From NCBI GenBank assembly GCA_963821025.1, contig CAWGCG010000005.1, forward strand, positions 372,001 through 436,000: 64,000 bases of DNA, given 5' to 3'. Made by a program: the position numbers and the translations under genes. This stretch comes from WHSW01 sp963821025. Its GTDB lineage: Bacteria; Actinomycetota; Thermoleophilia; Solirubrobacterales; 70-9. Numbering within the stretch: position 1 is the first letter of the stretch; each line of letters begins with the position of its first letter. Below the pieces are notes generated by a model. The model saw only the letters and a list, made by a program, of their open reading frames with translations. It was not told the DNA's origin and ran no database searches. Positions 25,547 to 33,046 of this stretch are shown in pieces.

Positions 25547-26431
25547 TTAGTCCGTTCCCGCGTACTCGGGGTCGAGCCAGACGCGTTTTCGCCAGGGCGG
25601 CGTGATCGCGAACCGGGTGTTCGGACGGGCGGCGGCGATCGGCTCGAGCGGGATCACCTCGATTCGCCTTGCGGACGTGATCCGGGTGAATCCCGACGGG
25701 CCCACGGTCCCGGCGTGGCTGCCGCCGGAGACTCGGTAGGCGGCCCCGTCCGCGGGCACCCAGCCGGCGCCGTAACCGTGGTGGGAGCTCGCGCGGACGT
25801 CGACCCGGCCCTCGGGCGCGATCCGGAACTGGACCGACTCCCAGTCGTCGCGGTGGTACGTCGGCGTCCCGATCGCCTCCGAGGCGGTGCGGATCAGCCC
25901 GCGCAGCGGCGTCGAGCCCTCGCCGGTGGCGCTGCCCGGGTAATAGAGCCAGTACTGGACATAGCGGTTGCCGGCCGCTGGTCCGGTGCAGTCCGCACCC
26001 GGGGTCGGCGACTGCGGTCGGCAATCGACTAGATGGCTGAACAGGGTCGCCGGTTGGCCGCTGAGCGAGCGAGCCACCTTGATCTTGTCGGCGGCGTCGG
26101 CGCAGGCGTCCTCGCGACAGCCGCGGTAGTCGACCGGAATCGCGTTCATCCCCGGCTCGTAGCGGATTTGCGGAGTCTGCTCGGCCACCAGCGCCGCGAG
26201 CTCGTCGCCGTAGGCGGCGACCAGCGCGTTCTCGGGCGCCGCGCAGCCGTCGCTGAGCTCGATCGCGCAGAGGATCCGCGCCCCGATCGACTTGGCCAGC
26301 GCCGCGCCGGGCAGGCCGATGCCCGCGATCGCGCCCAGGGCGACGACCGTAAGCGCGACGAACAGGACGAGCGCCACCCACTCGACCGTGCTCTGCCCAG
26401 CCTCGCCGTCCGCCGCCGCCTTGCTCGACAT
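25547..26431 (-). CDS. Pilin-signal surface protein with large extracellular domain
   Basis: A 294-residue protein. The N-terminus has the prepilin-type signal GEAGQSTVEWVALVLFVALTV: a G-Q cut site, glutamate at +5 and a hydrophobic helix, as in Flp/TadE-like pseudopilins. The remaining ~240 residues are a cysteine-containing exported domain with YVQYWLYYPGSATGEGS, HRDDWESVQFRI and ASSHHGYGAGWVP, which resembles the W..YYP / DWE / S-H-G pattern of Vps62-like domains; that link is tentative. Flp-type pilins are much shorter, so this is a fusion-like architecture. Tad assembly genes are not in the window. Confidence 0.7.
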   Translation of the reverse strand: MSSKAAADGEAGQSTVEWVALVLFVALTVVALGAIAGIGLPGAALAKSIGARILCAIELSDGCAAPENALVAAYGDELAALVAEQTPQIRYEPGMNAIPVDYRGCREDACADAADKIKVARSLSGQPATLFSHLVDCRPQSPTPGADCTGPAAGNRYVQYWLYYPGSATGEGSTPLRGLIRTASEAIGTPTYHRDDWESVQFRIAPEGRVDVRASSHHGYGAGWVPADGAAYRVSGGSHAGTVGPSGFTRITSARRIEVIPLEPIAAARPNTRFAITPPWRKRVWLDPEYAGTD

Positions 26432-26517
26432 GAGCCGACGCTAGGGCGAAAGGGGTGACGTGTTGCGCGCGGAGTGAGCCGGTTTCGCTGGCCGGGGATT
26501 GGTGAGATGATCGGCTT

Positions 26518-28359
26518 GTGACGGCGAACCCAGGCTCGAACGGGCCGCGTGGGGTCCGGTTCGAGAACGGTAACGACGCGCTCGTGGCGACGGAGTCGAG
26601 CGGCGGCGACCTCGGCAAGCTGCTCGGAGATCTCGGCCTCACGGTCGACGACGGCCGCCCTGTGATCGTCGTTTGCGGTGGGGCCAACGACCTCACCGGA
26701 GCGGCACTCACGAGAACCGAGCGGGTCCTTGCCCCCGCGGTCGCGACGGCCGCGAGCCTGACCGGCGCCGCGGTCGTCGACGGCGGCACCGCCGCCGGGA
26801 TCATGGCGGTGATGGGGAACGCCCGCGCCGAGCGCGGCAACGACCTCTCACCGCTTGTCGGGGTCGCGCCCGCCGGCAAGGTGACCTATCCGGGAGCCGC
26901 GGACGGCGCCGACGGTGATCGCACCGCATTGGAAGCGCATCACACCCATTTCGTCCTGGCCGACACCGCCGAGTGGGGCGGCGAAACCGAGCTCCTGGCC
27001 GACGTGGCCGAAGGGATCGCGGGCGGGGCGCCCGTAGTGATGGTGGTCGCCGGCGGCGGTGCCGTGGCGCAGACCGAGGTCAGCGAGGCTGTGCGTCGCG
27101 GATGGCCCGTGTTCATCCTCGAGGGCACCGGCGGGACGTCGGACACGGTCGCCGCGCTGTGGCGTACGCACCGCGAGCCACGCGCTTCCGGCGCGGCGCG
27201 CCTCCTCCCAAGACGCCTCAGGCAGCGGTCGCCCAAGCTCTCATCGATCACCGAGGCCAACTTGCGTGAGATCGTTCGCGACGGAGACGTGCGGCGGTTC
27301 AGTGACGACGAACCTGCCCAACTCGCCCGTAGGCTCGCCTGGGAGCTCCAAGACGACCCGGTGCTCAAGGACGCCTGGCGAACCTTCGCCACCTACGACG
27401 GACTCGCGACCCGGATGCGCAACACGTTCGAGCGATACCAGGGCTCGATCCTCGGCCTCGGCGTTCTCGCCACGCTCCTCGCCCTCCTCCACCAGTCCCT
27501 GGGCGGAGCCGCCTTGCACTGGGCCGTAGTCGCGGCGCCGATTGCGGCGTCGGTGCTGATTGCGGTGGCCAACCGCCGGGCGACCGGGAAGCGCTGGGTG
27601 CTGCTCAGAGGCGCAGCGGAGGCGATCAAGGTGGAGATCTATCGCTATCGGACGCGCACCGGCCTCTACGCGGACGCCCACCTGCCGGACCGTGACCCGT
27701 CGAAACGACCCGCCACGCTGGCCACTCAGCTCGGCCACATCGAGGTGCAACTCGTGCAGACGGACGTCGGCGGCAGCGCGATCACACCCTATGACGGGCC
27801 CCTCCCGCCACCGATGTACGGCGCCAGCCGCGATGACGACGGAGTCAGCCCGATCGGCCCAGCGCAGTACCTGCGGATCCGGGTTGCCGATCAGCTCGCC
27901 TACTACCGGGGTCGGATCGCACATCTCGATCGGCGCCGGAACGCATTCCAGCTGATCGCGGTCGCTGCCGGCGCGGTGGGAGCGATCGTCGCCGCCGCCG
28001 GCGAGGAGATCTGGATCGGCCTGACGACGGCGATCGGCGGCGCCGCGATCGCGCGCCTCGGTTACCTGCAGGCGGACGCGACGATCGTCGCCTACAACCA
28101 GGCCGCCACCCGTCTGGCCGCCCTGCAGCGCGAGTGGCCGACCCAGGGCCCCACCGAGGAGGATTCAGCGCGCTTCGAAGAGCTGGTCACCCGCGGCGAG
28201 GCCGTACTCAGCACCGAGCTCGGCGGCTGGGTACAGCAGATGAACGAGGCCCTGCGAGAGCTTCAGGCTCGACAGGCCGACGCCGCCCGCCAGGTGGAGC
28301 CGGGGTTGCCCACGGCATCTCCGTTGCCGGGTGGCGGCCAAGGGTCTGATCCGGACTGA
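26518..28359 (+). CDS. SLOG (LSDAT-type) sensor fused to SLATT-type membrane effector
   Basis: A 613-residue protein. Residues ~10-225 form a Rossmann-like SLOG/LSDAT domain: VIVVCGGANDLTGAAL, AVVDGGTAAGIMAVMG, VAGGGAVAQTEV and EGTGGTSDTVAALW. Residues ~290-370 and ~455-540 each hold a pair of transmembrane helices (about 310-326/333-351 and 477-494/498-515) flanked by charged helices, fitting a tandem DUF4231/SLATT arrangement. In published classifications SLOG domains sense nucleotide-derived signals and SLATT proteins are predicted pore-forming effectors in prokaryotic conflict systems. It starts at GTG 26518 and converges on the TIR-WD40 gene 38 bases away. Confidence 0.8.
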   Translation: MTANPGSNGPRGVRFENGNDALVATESSGGDLGKLLGDLGLTVDDGRPVIVVCGGANDLTGAALTRTERVLAPAVATAASLTGAAVVDGGTAAGIMAVMGNARAERGNDLSPLVGVAPAGKVTYPGAADGADGDRTALEAHHTHFVLADTAEWGGETELLADVAEGIAGGAPVVMVVAGGGAVAQTEVSEAVRRGWPVFILEGTGGTSDTVAALWRTHREPRASGAARLLPRRLRQRSPKLSSITEANLREIVRDGDVRRFSDDEPAQLARRLAWELQDDPVLKDAWRTFATYDGLATRMRNTFERYQGSILGLGVLATLLALLHQSLGGAALHWAVVAAPIAASVLIAVANRRATGKRWVLLRGAAEAIKVEIYRYRTRTGLYADAHLPDRDPSKRPATLATQLGHIEVQLVQTDVGGSAITPYDGPLPPPMYGASRDDDGVSPIGPAQYLRIRVADQLAYYRGRIAHLDRRRNAFQLIAVAAGAVGAIVAAAGEEIWIGLTTAIGGAAIARLGYLQADATIVAYNQAATRLAALQREWPTQGPTEEDSARFEELVTRGEAVLSTELGGWVQQMNEALRELQARQADAARQVEPGLPTASPLPGGGQGSDPD

Positions 28360-28397
28360 CCCTGACCAGAGTCACGGTGCCGGCCGCCGGCTGGCGG

Positions 28398-31145
28398 TCA
28401 CTCCGGGAGATAGTGGTCCCGTTCGGAGTCGCTGAGTCTTCCGGCACGTTGTGACGCCAGCTCAAGAAGCGCCGGGACGGACTCGCAGGCGACGCCGCAC
28501 TCCCAGATGCGCGCCATCTGCCCGTCCGCGATCACGATTTGTGCGCCGTCGGGGCTGAATGCGGCGCTGGATACGAATCCGCGGCCGTGTAGGACCTTGA
28601 GCTGCGCGCCGCTGTCGGCGTCCCAGATTCGCGCGGCCCCACCCCCCGAGAACGGCCCGGACCGAGAGTCGCCTGCGATGACCACCCGTTCGCCGTCGGG
28701 GCTGAATTCGGCGCTGTACACGTCGTAGGACACCTGACCACGCAGACTCGTGAGCTGCGCGCCGCTTTCGGCGTCCCAGATTCGTGCTGTCTGGTCCTCG
28801 CTCGCGGTGACGACGCGTCCGCCGTCGGGGCTGAACAGTGCCTGGATCACATCGCCTGCGTGGCCGCGGAGGATCTCGAGTTCCGCGCCGCTGTCGGCGT
28901 CCCAGATTCGCGCGGTCCCGTCGCGATGCGCGGTCACGACGCGTTTGCCGTCGGGGCTGAACGCGGCGCTGTTGATAACGGACTGGCTCTCCAGGGTCTC
29001 GAGCTCGGCACCGCTTTCCGCATCCCAGATCCGCGCGGTTCGGTCGTCGTCGTCGCCTGCGGTCACCACCCGCGCGCCGTCGAGGCTGAAAGCGGCGGTG
29101 GACACGAATCCGGGGCCGTGCAGGACCTTGAGCTGCGCGCCGCTGTCGGCGTCCCATATCCGCGCCGTCCCGTCGGCAGTCACCATCCGCCCGCCGTCGG
29201 GGCTGAATGCGGCGCCCGTGAAGGAGTATCCCCGGCCGGGTATAGCCTCAAGCTGCGCACCGGTTTCGGCGTCCCAGATCACTACGGTTCGGTCTTCCAC
29301 GCTCACCACCCGCTTGCCCTCGGGGCTGAATGCAACGCTGGTGACCGGATCTCCGTAGCCGAAGAAATTCTTGGGTCCGGCGACGGTGTTGGCGTCCCAG
29401 ATCCGTGCTGTCCGATCCTCGCTCGCGGTGATAACCCGCTCGCCGTCGGGGCTGAATTCGGCGCTGTTGACGAAGTCGGTATGGCCGCGAAGCACCTGCA
29501 GCTCTTCGCCGCTTTCGGCGTCCCAGATCCGCACGGCTTGATCGTCGGTTGCAGTCACGACGCGCTCGCCGTCGGGGCTGAATTCGGCGCTGTAGACAAT
29601 GGACTGGTCACCCAGGCTCTGAAGCCGCGCGCCGCTGTCGGCGTCCCAGATTCGCGCCGTCCCGTCGGTCACCGCGGCGACTACGCGCTCGCCCTCGGGG
29701 CTGAATTCGGCGCTGGAGATGAACCCTCGGCCGCGTAGGAGCTCGAGCTGGGCGCCGCTTTCCGCATCCCAGATCCGCGCGGTCCCATCCTGGCTCGCGG
29801 TCACGACCCGCTCGCCGTCGGGGCTGAACGCGGCGCTGTAGACCACGTCTCCGTGACCGCGCAGGATCACGAGCTGGGCACCGCTTTCCGCATCCCAGAT
29901 CCGCGCGGTCCGGTCGTCGTCGCCTGCGGTCAGGTCGTCGCCTGCGGTCACCACCCGCTCGCCGTCGGGGCTGAACGCGGCGCTGTTGACAACATCTCCG
30001 GCTCCGCCCAGGCTTCCGAGCTGCGCGCCGTTTTCGGCGTCCCAGATGCGCACGGTTCCATCGAAGCTTGCGGTGACCACCCGCTCGCCGTCGGGGCTGA
30101 ACGCGGCGCTGATGACCACGTTTCCGCTGCCGCGCAGGACCACGAGCTGGGCACCGCTCTCGGCATCCCAGATCCGCGCGGTCCGGTCGTCGCCCGCGGT
30201 CACCACCCGCTCGCCGTCGGGGCTGAAAGCGGCGTCTTCGACCGAGGACTCGTGGCCCTGCAGCAGCGTCTGATGATCGAGGGCCCCCACCGTGCGCCTG
30301 AGCATGCTCGTCGACGCGGCGGTTTCCTCGATGCCGACCGCTTCGGCCGCGAGCCGCGCGCTGACCAGAGGGTCCGAGCCCTGTACCTGGCCTGCACTTG
30401 CCGTCAGCGCTTCGGACTGGGCGAGCTTCTTCTGCGCGATCGCCTCGTTCCGCTGAACCAGCGCGACGATCCCGCCAACCACCGCGAGCGCCAAGAGCAG
30501 CACCAGCACCGCCACCGCGCCCCGGGCGAGCCGCAGCGTCCGCCGATGCTGGCTGATGTCCTCGCCGATCAGCTCGTCCTTGGGGACGCCGTGCAGGGGC
30601 GCCGCCAGGTCGCCGACGCTGTCGCGGAACCGCGGGTTGCGCATCGACACATCGCGTTCGTCGCGCGCCCAGCGCATATCGACCCAGAGCGGCTCGCGCG
30701 GAGACCAGCCACGCATCCCGGGCGGGATCGACGAGTCGACGTCGAAGTCGCCATCGCTGTCGTCCCAGGCGAGCTCTCCAGCTGTGAGAACGATCAGGAA
30801 GGAGTCGTGGCTGCGGTTGGCTCGCCACCAACGGACCTCCTTGTCGACCCAGGGCGAGGCCGCAGCCTCGGGTGATGCCAGGAGGATGAAGAAGCGCGCC
30901 TGAGAGAGCGCTTCCTCGATCGCCGACCAAAGCTCCGGAGAAGCGGAGAGGCTGGTCTGGTCGCGAAAGACGCGCAAAGCGCGCCGCCGGTACCAGGGCT
31001 TGGCGAGCGATCGGAGACCCGCCTGAAGCGCGGGGGCCAGGCGGCCGTCGGCCGCGTGACTGTAGGAGATGAAAGCGTCATAGGAGCGAGCGCCCGTGGG
31101 AGGAGGACCTCGGGTCGTCCGTGGGGGTGTGGTGATGGCAGCCAC
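28398..31145 (-). CDS. TIR-transmembrane-WD40 protein, 915 aa, 14 propeller repeats
   Basis: Residues ~20-150 are a TIR domain (YDAFISYSHAADGRLAPAL, then FFILLASPEAAASPWVDKEV, with E103 the candidate NADase glutamate). A single transmembrane helix at about 209-230 (GAVAVLVLLLALAVVGGIVA) leads to a helical linker and then 14 WD40 units of the form FSPDGERVVTA...ARIWDAESG, enough for two seven-bladed propellers. TIR would face the cytoplasm if the N-terminus is inside, and the propellers the outside, unless topology is inverted. TIR domains in bacteria commonly hydrolyse NAD in defence. It is the last gene of a four-gene operon, 12 bases after the 86-residue protein. Confidence 0.9.
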   Translation of the reverse strand: MAAITTPPRTTRGPPPTGARSYDAFISYSHAADGRLAPALQAGLRSLAKPWYRRRALRVFRDQTSLSASPELWSAIEEALSQARFFILLASPEAAASPWVDKEVRWWRANRSHDSFLIVLTAGELAWDDSDGDFDVDSSIPPGMRGWSPREPLWVDMRWARDERDVSMRNPRFRDSVGDLAAPLHGVPKDELIGEDISQHRRTLRLARGAVAVLVLLLALAVVGGIVALVQRNEAIAQKKLAQSEALTASAGQVQGSDPLVSARLAAEAVGIEETAASTSMLRRTVGALDHQTLLQGHESSVEDAAFSPDGERVVTAGDDRTARIWDAESGAQLVVLRGSGNVVISAAFSPDGERVVTASFDGTVRIWDAENGAQLGSLGGAGDVVNSAAFSPDGERVVTAGDDLTAGDDDRTARIWDAESGAQLVILRGHGDVVYSAAFSPDGERVVTASQDGTARIWDAESGAQLELLRGRGFISSAEFSPEGERVVAAVTDGTARIWDADSGARLQSLGDQSIVYSAEFSPDGERVVTATDDQAVRIWDAESGEELQVLRGHTDFVNSAEFSPDGERVITASEDRTARIWDANTVAGPKNFFGYGDPVTSVAFSPEGKRVVSVEDRTVVIWDAETGAQLEAIPGRGYSFTGAAFSPDGGRMVTADGTARIWDADSGAQLKVLHGPGFVSTAAFSLDGARVVTAGDDDDRTARIWDAESGAELETLESQSVINSAAFSPDGKRVVTAHRDGTARIWDADSGAELEILRGHAGDVIQALFSPDGGRVVTASEDQTARIWDAESGAQLTSLRGQVSYDVYSAEFSPDGERVVIAGDSRSGPFSGGGAARIWDADSGAQLKVLHGRGFVSSAAFSPDGAQIVIADGQMARIWECGVACESVPALLELASQRAGRLSDSERDHYLPE
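29916..29950. repeat. 18-bp tandem duplication inside a WD40 blade
   Basis: GTCGTCGCCTGCGGTCAG is present at 29916-29933 and repeated, except for its last base, at 29934-29950. It inserts six residues (reverse-strand product reads GDDLTAGDDDRTARIWD) into the third propeller repeat. A recent slippage event is likely. Confidence 0.85.
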
Positions 31146-31157
31146 AATCGACGAGGG

Positions 31158-31418
31158 TCAGGGCTCGAGTCGCTCGAGCAGGAAGACGTTCTCGGAGCTC
31201 GAGCCTGCGTCGGCGGCCTGCTCGTCGAGCACGGCGCCGAGGTTCTCGGGATGCTCGTCTTGGAGCGCGTCCCGGGCCAGCGCTGCGGTGACGACGACGA
31301 AGTCCCGGTCGCCGACTGCGAGCACCCGGGCGCGACCGTTGCCGTCATCGTGCAGGGCGAGTGCGGAGATCTCGTCGAGGTCGAGTCGGAACCTGCGGCT
31401 GAGCTCGGAGTCACGCAA
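31158..31418 (-). CDS. Unrecognised 86-aa protein between emfourin and TIR genes
   Basis: A TTG at 31418 is preceded by a good ribosome-binding site (GCGGAGGG, 6 bases upstream), which decides the start. The product begins with a charged segment and a beta-rich half, FRLDLDEISALALHDDGNG then RVLAVGDRDFVVVTAAL, followed by an acidic, Ser-rich tail. The 'DEISALA...LAVGDRDF' pattern is faintly like the first blade of SdiA-regulated or phytase-like propellers, but the protein is too short for that fold. I do not assign a function. Gaps of 22 and 12 bases place it inside the M4-emfourin-TIR operon. Confidence 0.65.
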   Translation of the reverse strand: MRDSELSRRFRLDLDEISALALHDDGNGRARVLAVGDRDFVVVTAALARDALQDEHPENLGAVLDEQAADAGSSSENVFLLERLEP

Positions 31419-31440
31419 TTCGACCCTCCGCTCCCGGCGA

Positions 31441-31740
31441 TCAACCCGTATCGGGGTGCCGAAGAATCCACCCCATCAGCTCATCGAGCTCGGGCGGCAC
31501 GACGTCCTCGGCGACGGTCACCTGAGACCGCCGGCCCTCGGCTTCAACCACGAGGTCGTACTGAAATCGATCGGCCCCGCGGCCGCGCAGCGGGGAGCGT
31601 TGGGCGAGAGCGGCCAGGTCGACTCGCGAAGCGAGACGCTCGAGCTCCCGCGCTTTCGGCGCCTCGAGCGCGCTCGTGTCGATCGACCGCGTCACGCTCA
31701 GCCCGCCGATCCCACCGCTCCGGGTCAACTCGAGACGCAC
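31441..31740 (-). CDS. Emfourin-type protealysin inhibitor, 99 aa
   Basis: The product begins with the emfourin pattern VRLELTRSGGIGGLSVTRSI, then a hydrophilic helix (EAPKARELERLASRVDLAAL), and the second beta region FQYDLVVEAEGRRSQVTVAE with a C-terminal PELDELMGWIL helix. Emfourins are cytoplasmic protein inhibitors encoded next to protealysin-like M4 peptidases and bind the peptidase tightly. Here the gene starts with GTG two bases after the M4 peptidase stop, the expected order. This supports both assignments. Confidence 0.85.
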   Translation of the reverse strand: MRLELTRSGGIGGLSVTRSIDTSALEAPKARELERLASRVDLAALAQRSPLRGRGADRFQYDLVVEAEGRRSQVTVAEDVVPPELDELMGWILRHPDTG

Positions 31741-31742
31741 CG

Positions 31743-32825
31743 TCAGGGCTTCGGGGCGGGCACGCCGACCTTCTCCCAGCCGCCGTAAACGGCAAGCGCC
31801 TCGGCGCTCGCGGCCCCGTGGAATTGTTGGGCGACGCGAACCGTGATCCCAGCGAAGCGCTGGAAGCTCGACTGCGTACCGAGCCCCGGGTCGCGAAGCG
31901 CCGCGTACCAGATCGGCCCGGCGGTGTCCCAGGAGCGTCCGCCGAGCGTCGTCGCGACGGTGTAGAAGGCGTGGTTGGGGATGCCCGAGTTGATGTGGAC
32001 ACCGCCGTTGTCCTGATTCGTCTCGAGGTAGTTCCTCATGTGTCCGGGTTGGCGGTCCTTGCCGACAAGCGGATCGTCGTATGCCTCGCCCGGCGCCTTC
32101 ATCGAGCGCAGCGCATCACCCTGGATGCCGGGCGTCCAGACCCCTTCGCCTATCAGCCAGTCGGCCTCGGCCGTGGTCTGGCCTCGCTTGTGCTGCTCGA
32201 CCATTGACCCGAAGACATCCGACATCGACTCGTTGAGCGCACCGGACTGACCGAAGTACTCGAGACCGGCCTCGTCCTCGGTGACGCCGTGCCCCAACTC
32301 GTGGCCGATGACGTCCGCCGAGCGCGTCAGCCGCCGGAAGATCTTGCCGTCGCCGTCGCCGAAGACCATCCGCCTGCCGTCCCAGAAAGCGTTCGGGTAG
32401 CGGTCGCCGAAATGGACGACCCCTCGCAGCGGCATCCCGGCGTCATCGATCGAGTTGCGGTCGAAGGCCTCGCTGAAGAAGGCGAATGTGTCGCCCAATC
32501 CCTTGTACGCCTCGTCGACGGCCTTGTCCTTGGTCGCCTTCTCCCCCTCACGGCGAACGATCTCGGCGTTGACGTCCTCGGTGCCGGCCGCATCGCGGAT
32601 GGTCCGGTTCGGCTTCGCGGCAGCGCGGACGGCGAGCGCATCGGCCCCCTCGCGGGGGCCGCCACCCCGAGACTTGGCGTTCTCGACCCGAGCCAAGCGA
32701 ATCGATTGATCGCGGCCCAGGGCGCTCACAGCCCAGCCGCGCTGCTCCTCGTCTCCGTTAACAGCGATGCTCTCGAGGACGCTCGGAGGCAGGATGCAGT
32801 GCAGCGGGTTCCGGCAGCGGTTCAT
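31743..32825 (-). CDS. Protealysin-like M4 metallopeptidase
   Basis: A 360-residue thermolysin-family peptidase. The short N-terminal propeptide contains PLHCILPPSVLESIA, close to the conserved protealysin prosequence motif with its PP pair, and there is no signal peptide. The zinc site is HELGH (175-179) with E199 in GALNESMSDVFG as third ligand; GGVHINSGIPNHAFY carries the catalytic H277. All key residues are present, so it should be an active, self-processing enzyme. Protealysin-type enzymes are made without a classical signal and may act inside or outside the cell. It heads an operon with emfourin and a TIR-WD40 gene. Confidence 0.93.
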   Translation of the reverse strand: MNRCRNPLHCILPPSVLESIAVNGDEEQRGWAVSALGRDQSIRLARVENAKSRGGGPREGADALAVRAAAKPNRTIRDAAGTEDVNAEIVRREGEKATKDKAVDEAYKGLGDTFAFFSEAFDRNSIDDAGMPLRGVVHFGDRYPNAFWDGRRMVFGDGDGKIFRRLTRSADVIGHELGHGVTEDEAGLEYFGQSGALNESMSDVFGSMVEQHKRGQTTAEADWLIGEGVWTPGIQGDALRSMKAPGEAYDDPLVGKDRQPGHMRNYLETNQDNGGVHINSGIPNHAFYTVATTLGGRSWDTAGPIWYAALRDPGLGTQSSFQRFAGITVRVAQQFHGAASAEALAVYGGWEKVGVPAPKP

Positions 32826-32878
32826 GGCGGCAGCGGCTCGTGACAGACGATCCGCTCGTTCAGCCCCCCGTCGCTCAT
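32822..32878 (-). CDS. Possible 18-aa leader ORF coupled to the M4 peptidase gene
   Basis: ATG at 32878 opens a frame for MSDGGLNERIVCHEPLPP, ending in TGA that overlaps the peptidase ATG (ATGA). The peptidase gene itself lacks an evident ribosome-binding site, so ribosomes delivered by this ORF could explain its translation. The short ORF also lacks a clear Shine-Dalgarno sequence. Unproven. Confidence 0.35.
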   Translation of the reverse strand: MSDGGLNERIVCHEPLPP

Positions 32879-32911
32879 GGCGTATGCAGGGTCTACACCC
32901 GGGCGGGTAGC

Positions 32912-32966
32912 GGTGTCAAGGGCTGCGTCGGCGTTCGGCGATCGAGCCCTGGAGCGCCTTGACACC
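32912..32966. promoter_or_regulatory. Divergent promoter region with a perfect 10-bp inverted repeat
   Basis: GGTGTCAAGG (32912-32921) and CCTTGACACC (32957-32966) are exact inverse complements 35 bases apart. Each arm contains TTGACA read outward: on the reverse strand toward the M4 operon and on the forward strand toward the FAD oxidoreductase. Plausible -10 boxes follow: TAGACC on the reverse strand (18-base spacer) and TTGATT on the forward strand (17). The 45-bp centre spacing would put both arms on a similar DNA face. This fits one regulator, or sigma factor alone, serving both directions. Confidence 0.6.
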
Positions 32967-33046
32967 GGCTGATTCGGGTGTTTGATTTTGAATCGGATGA
33001 GCGCAACAGATCGGGTCGCGCTGAGCGGACCCCGCAGACTGGCACG

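Noticed and set aside
28500..30260. Regular repeats that might be taken for a CRISPR or VNTR array
   Set aside because: The ~120-130 bp period and reading frame match WD40 blades; there are no short identical repeats with unique spacers.
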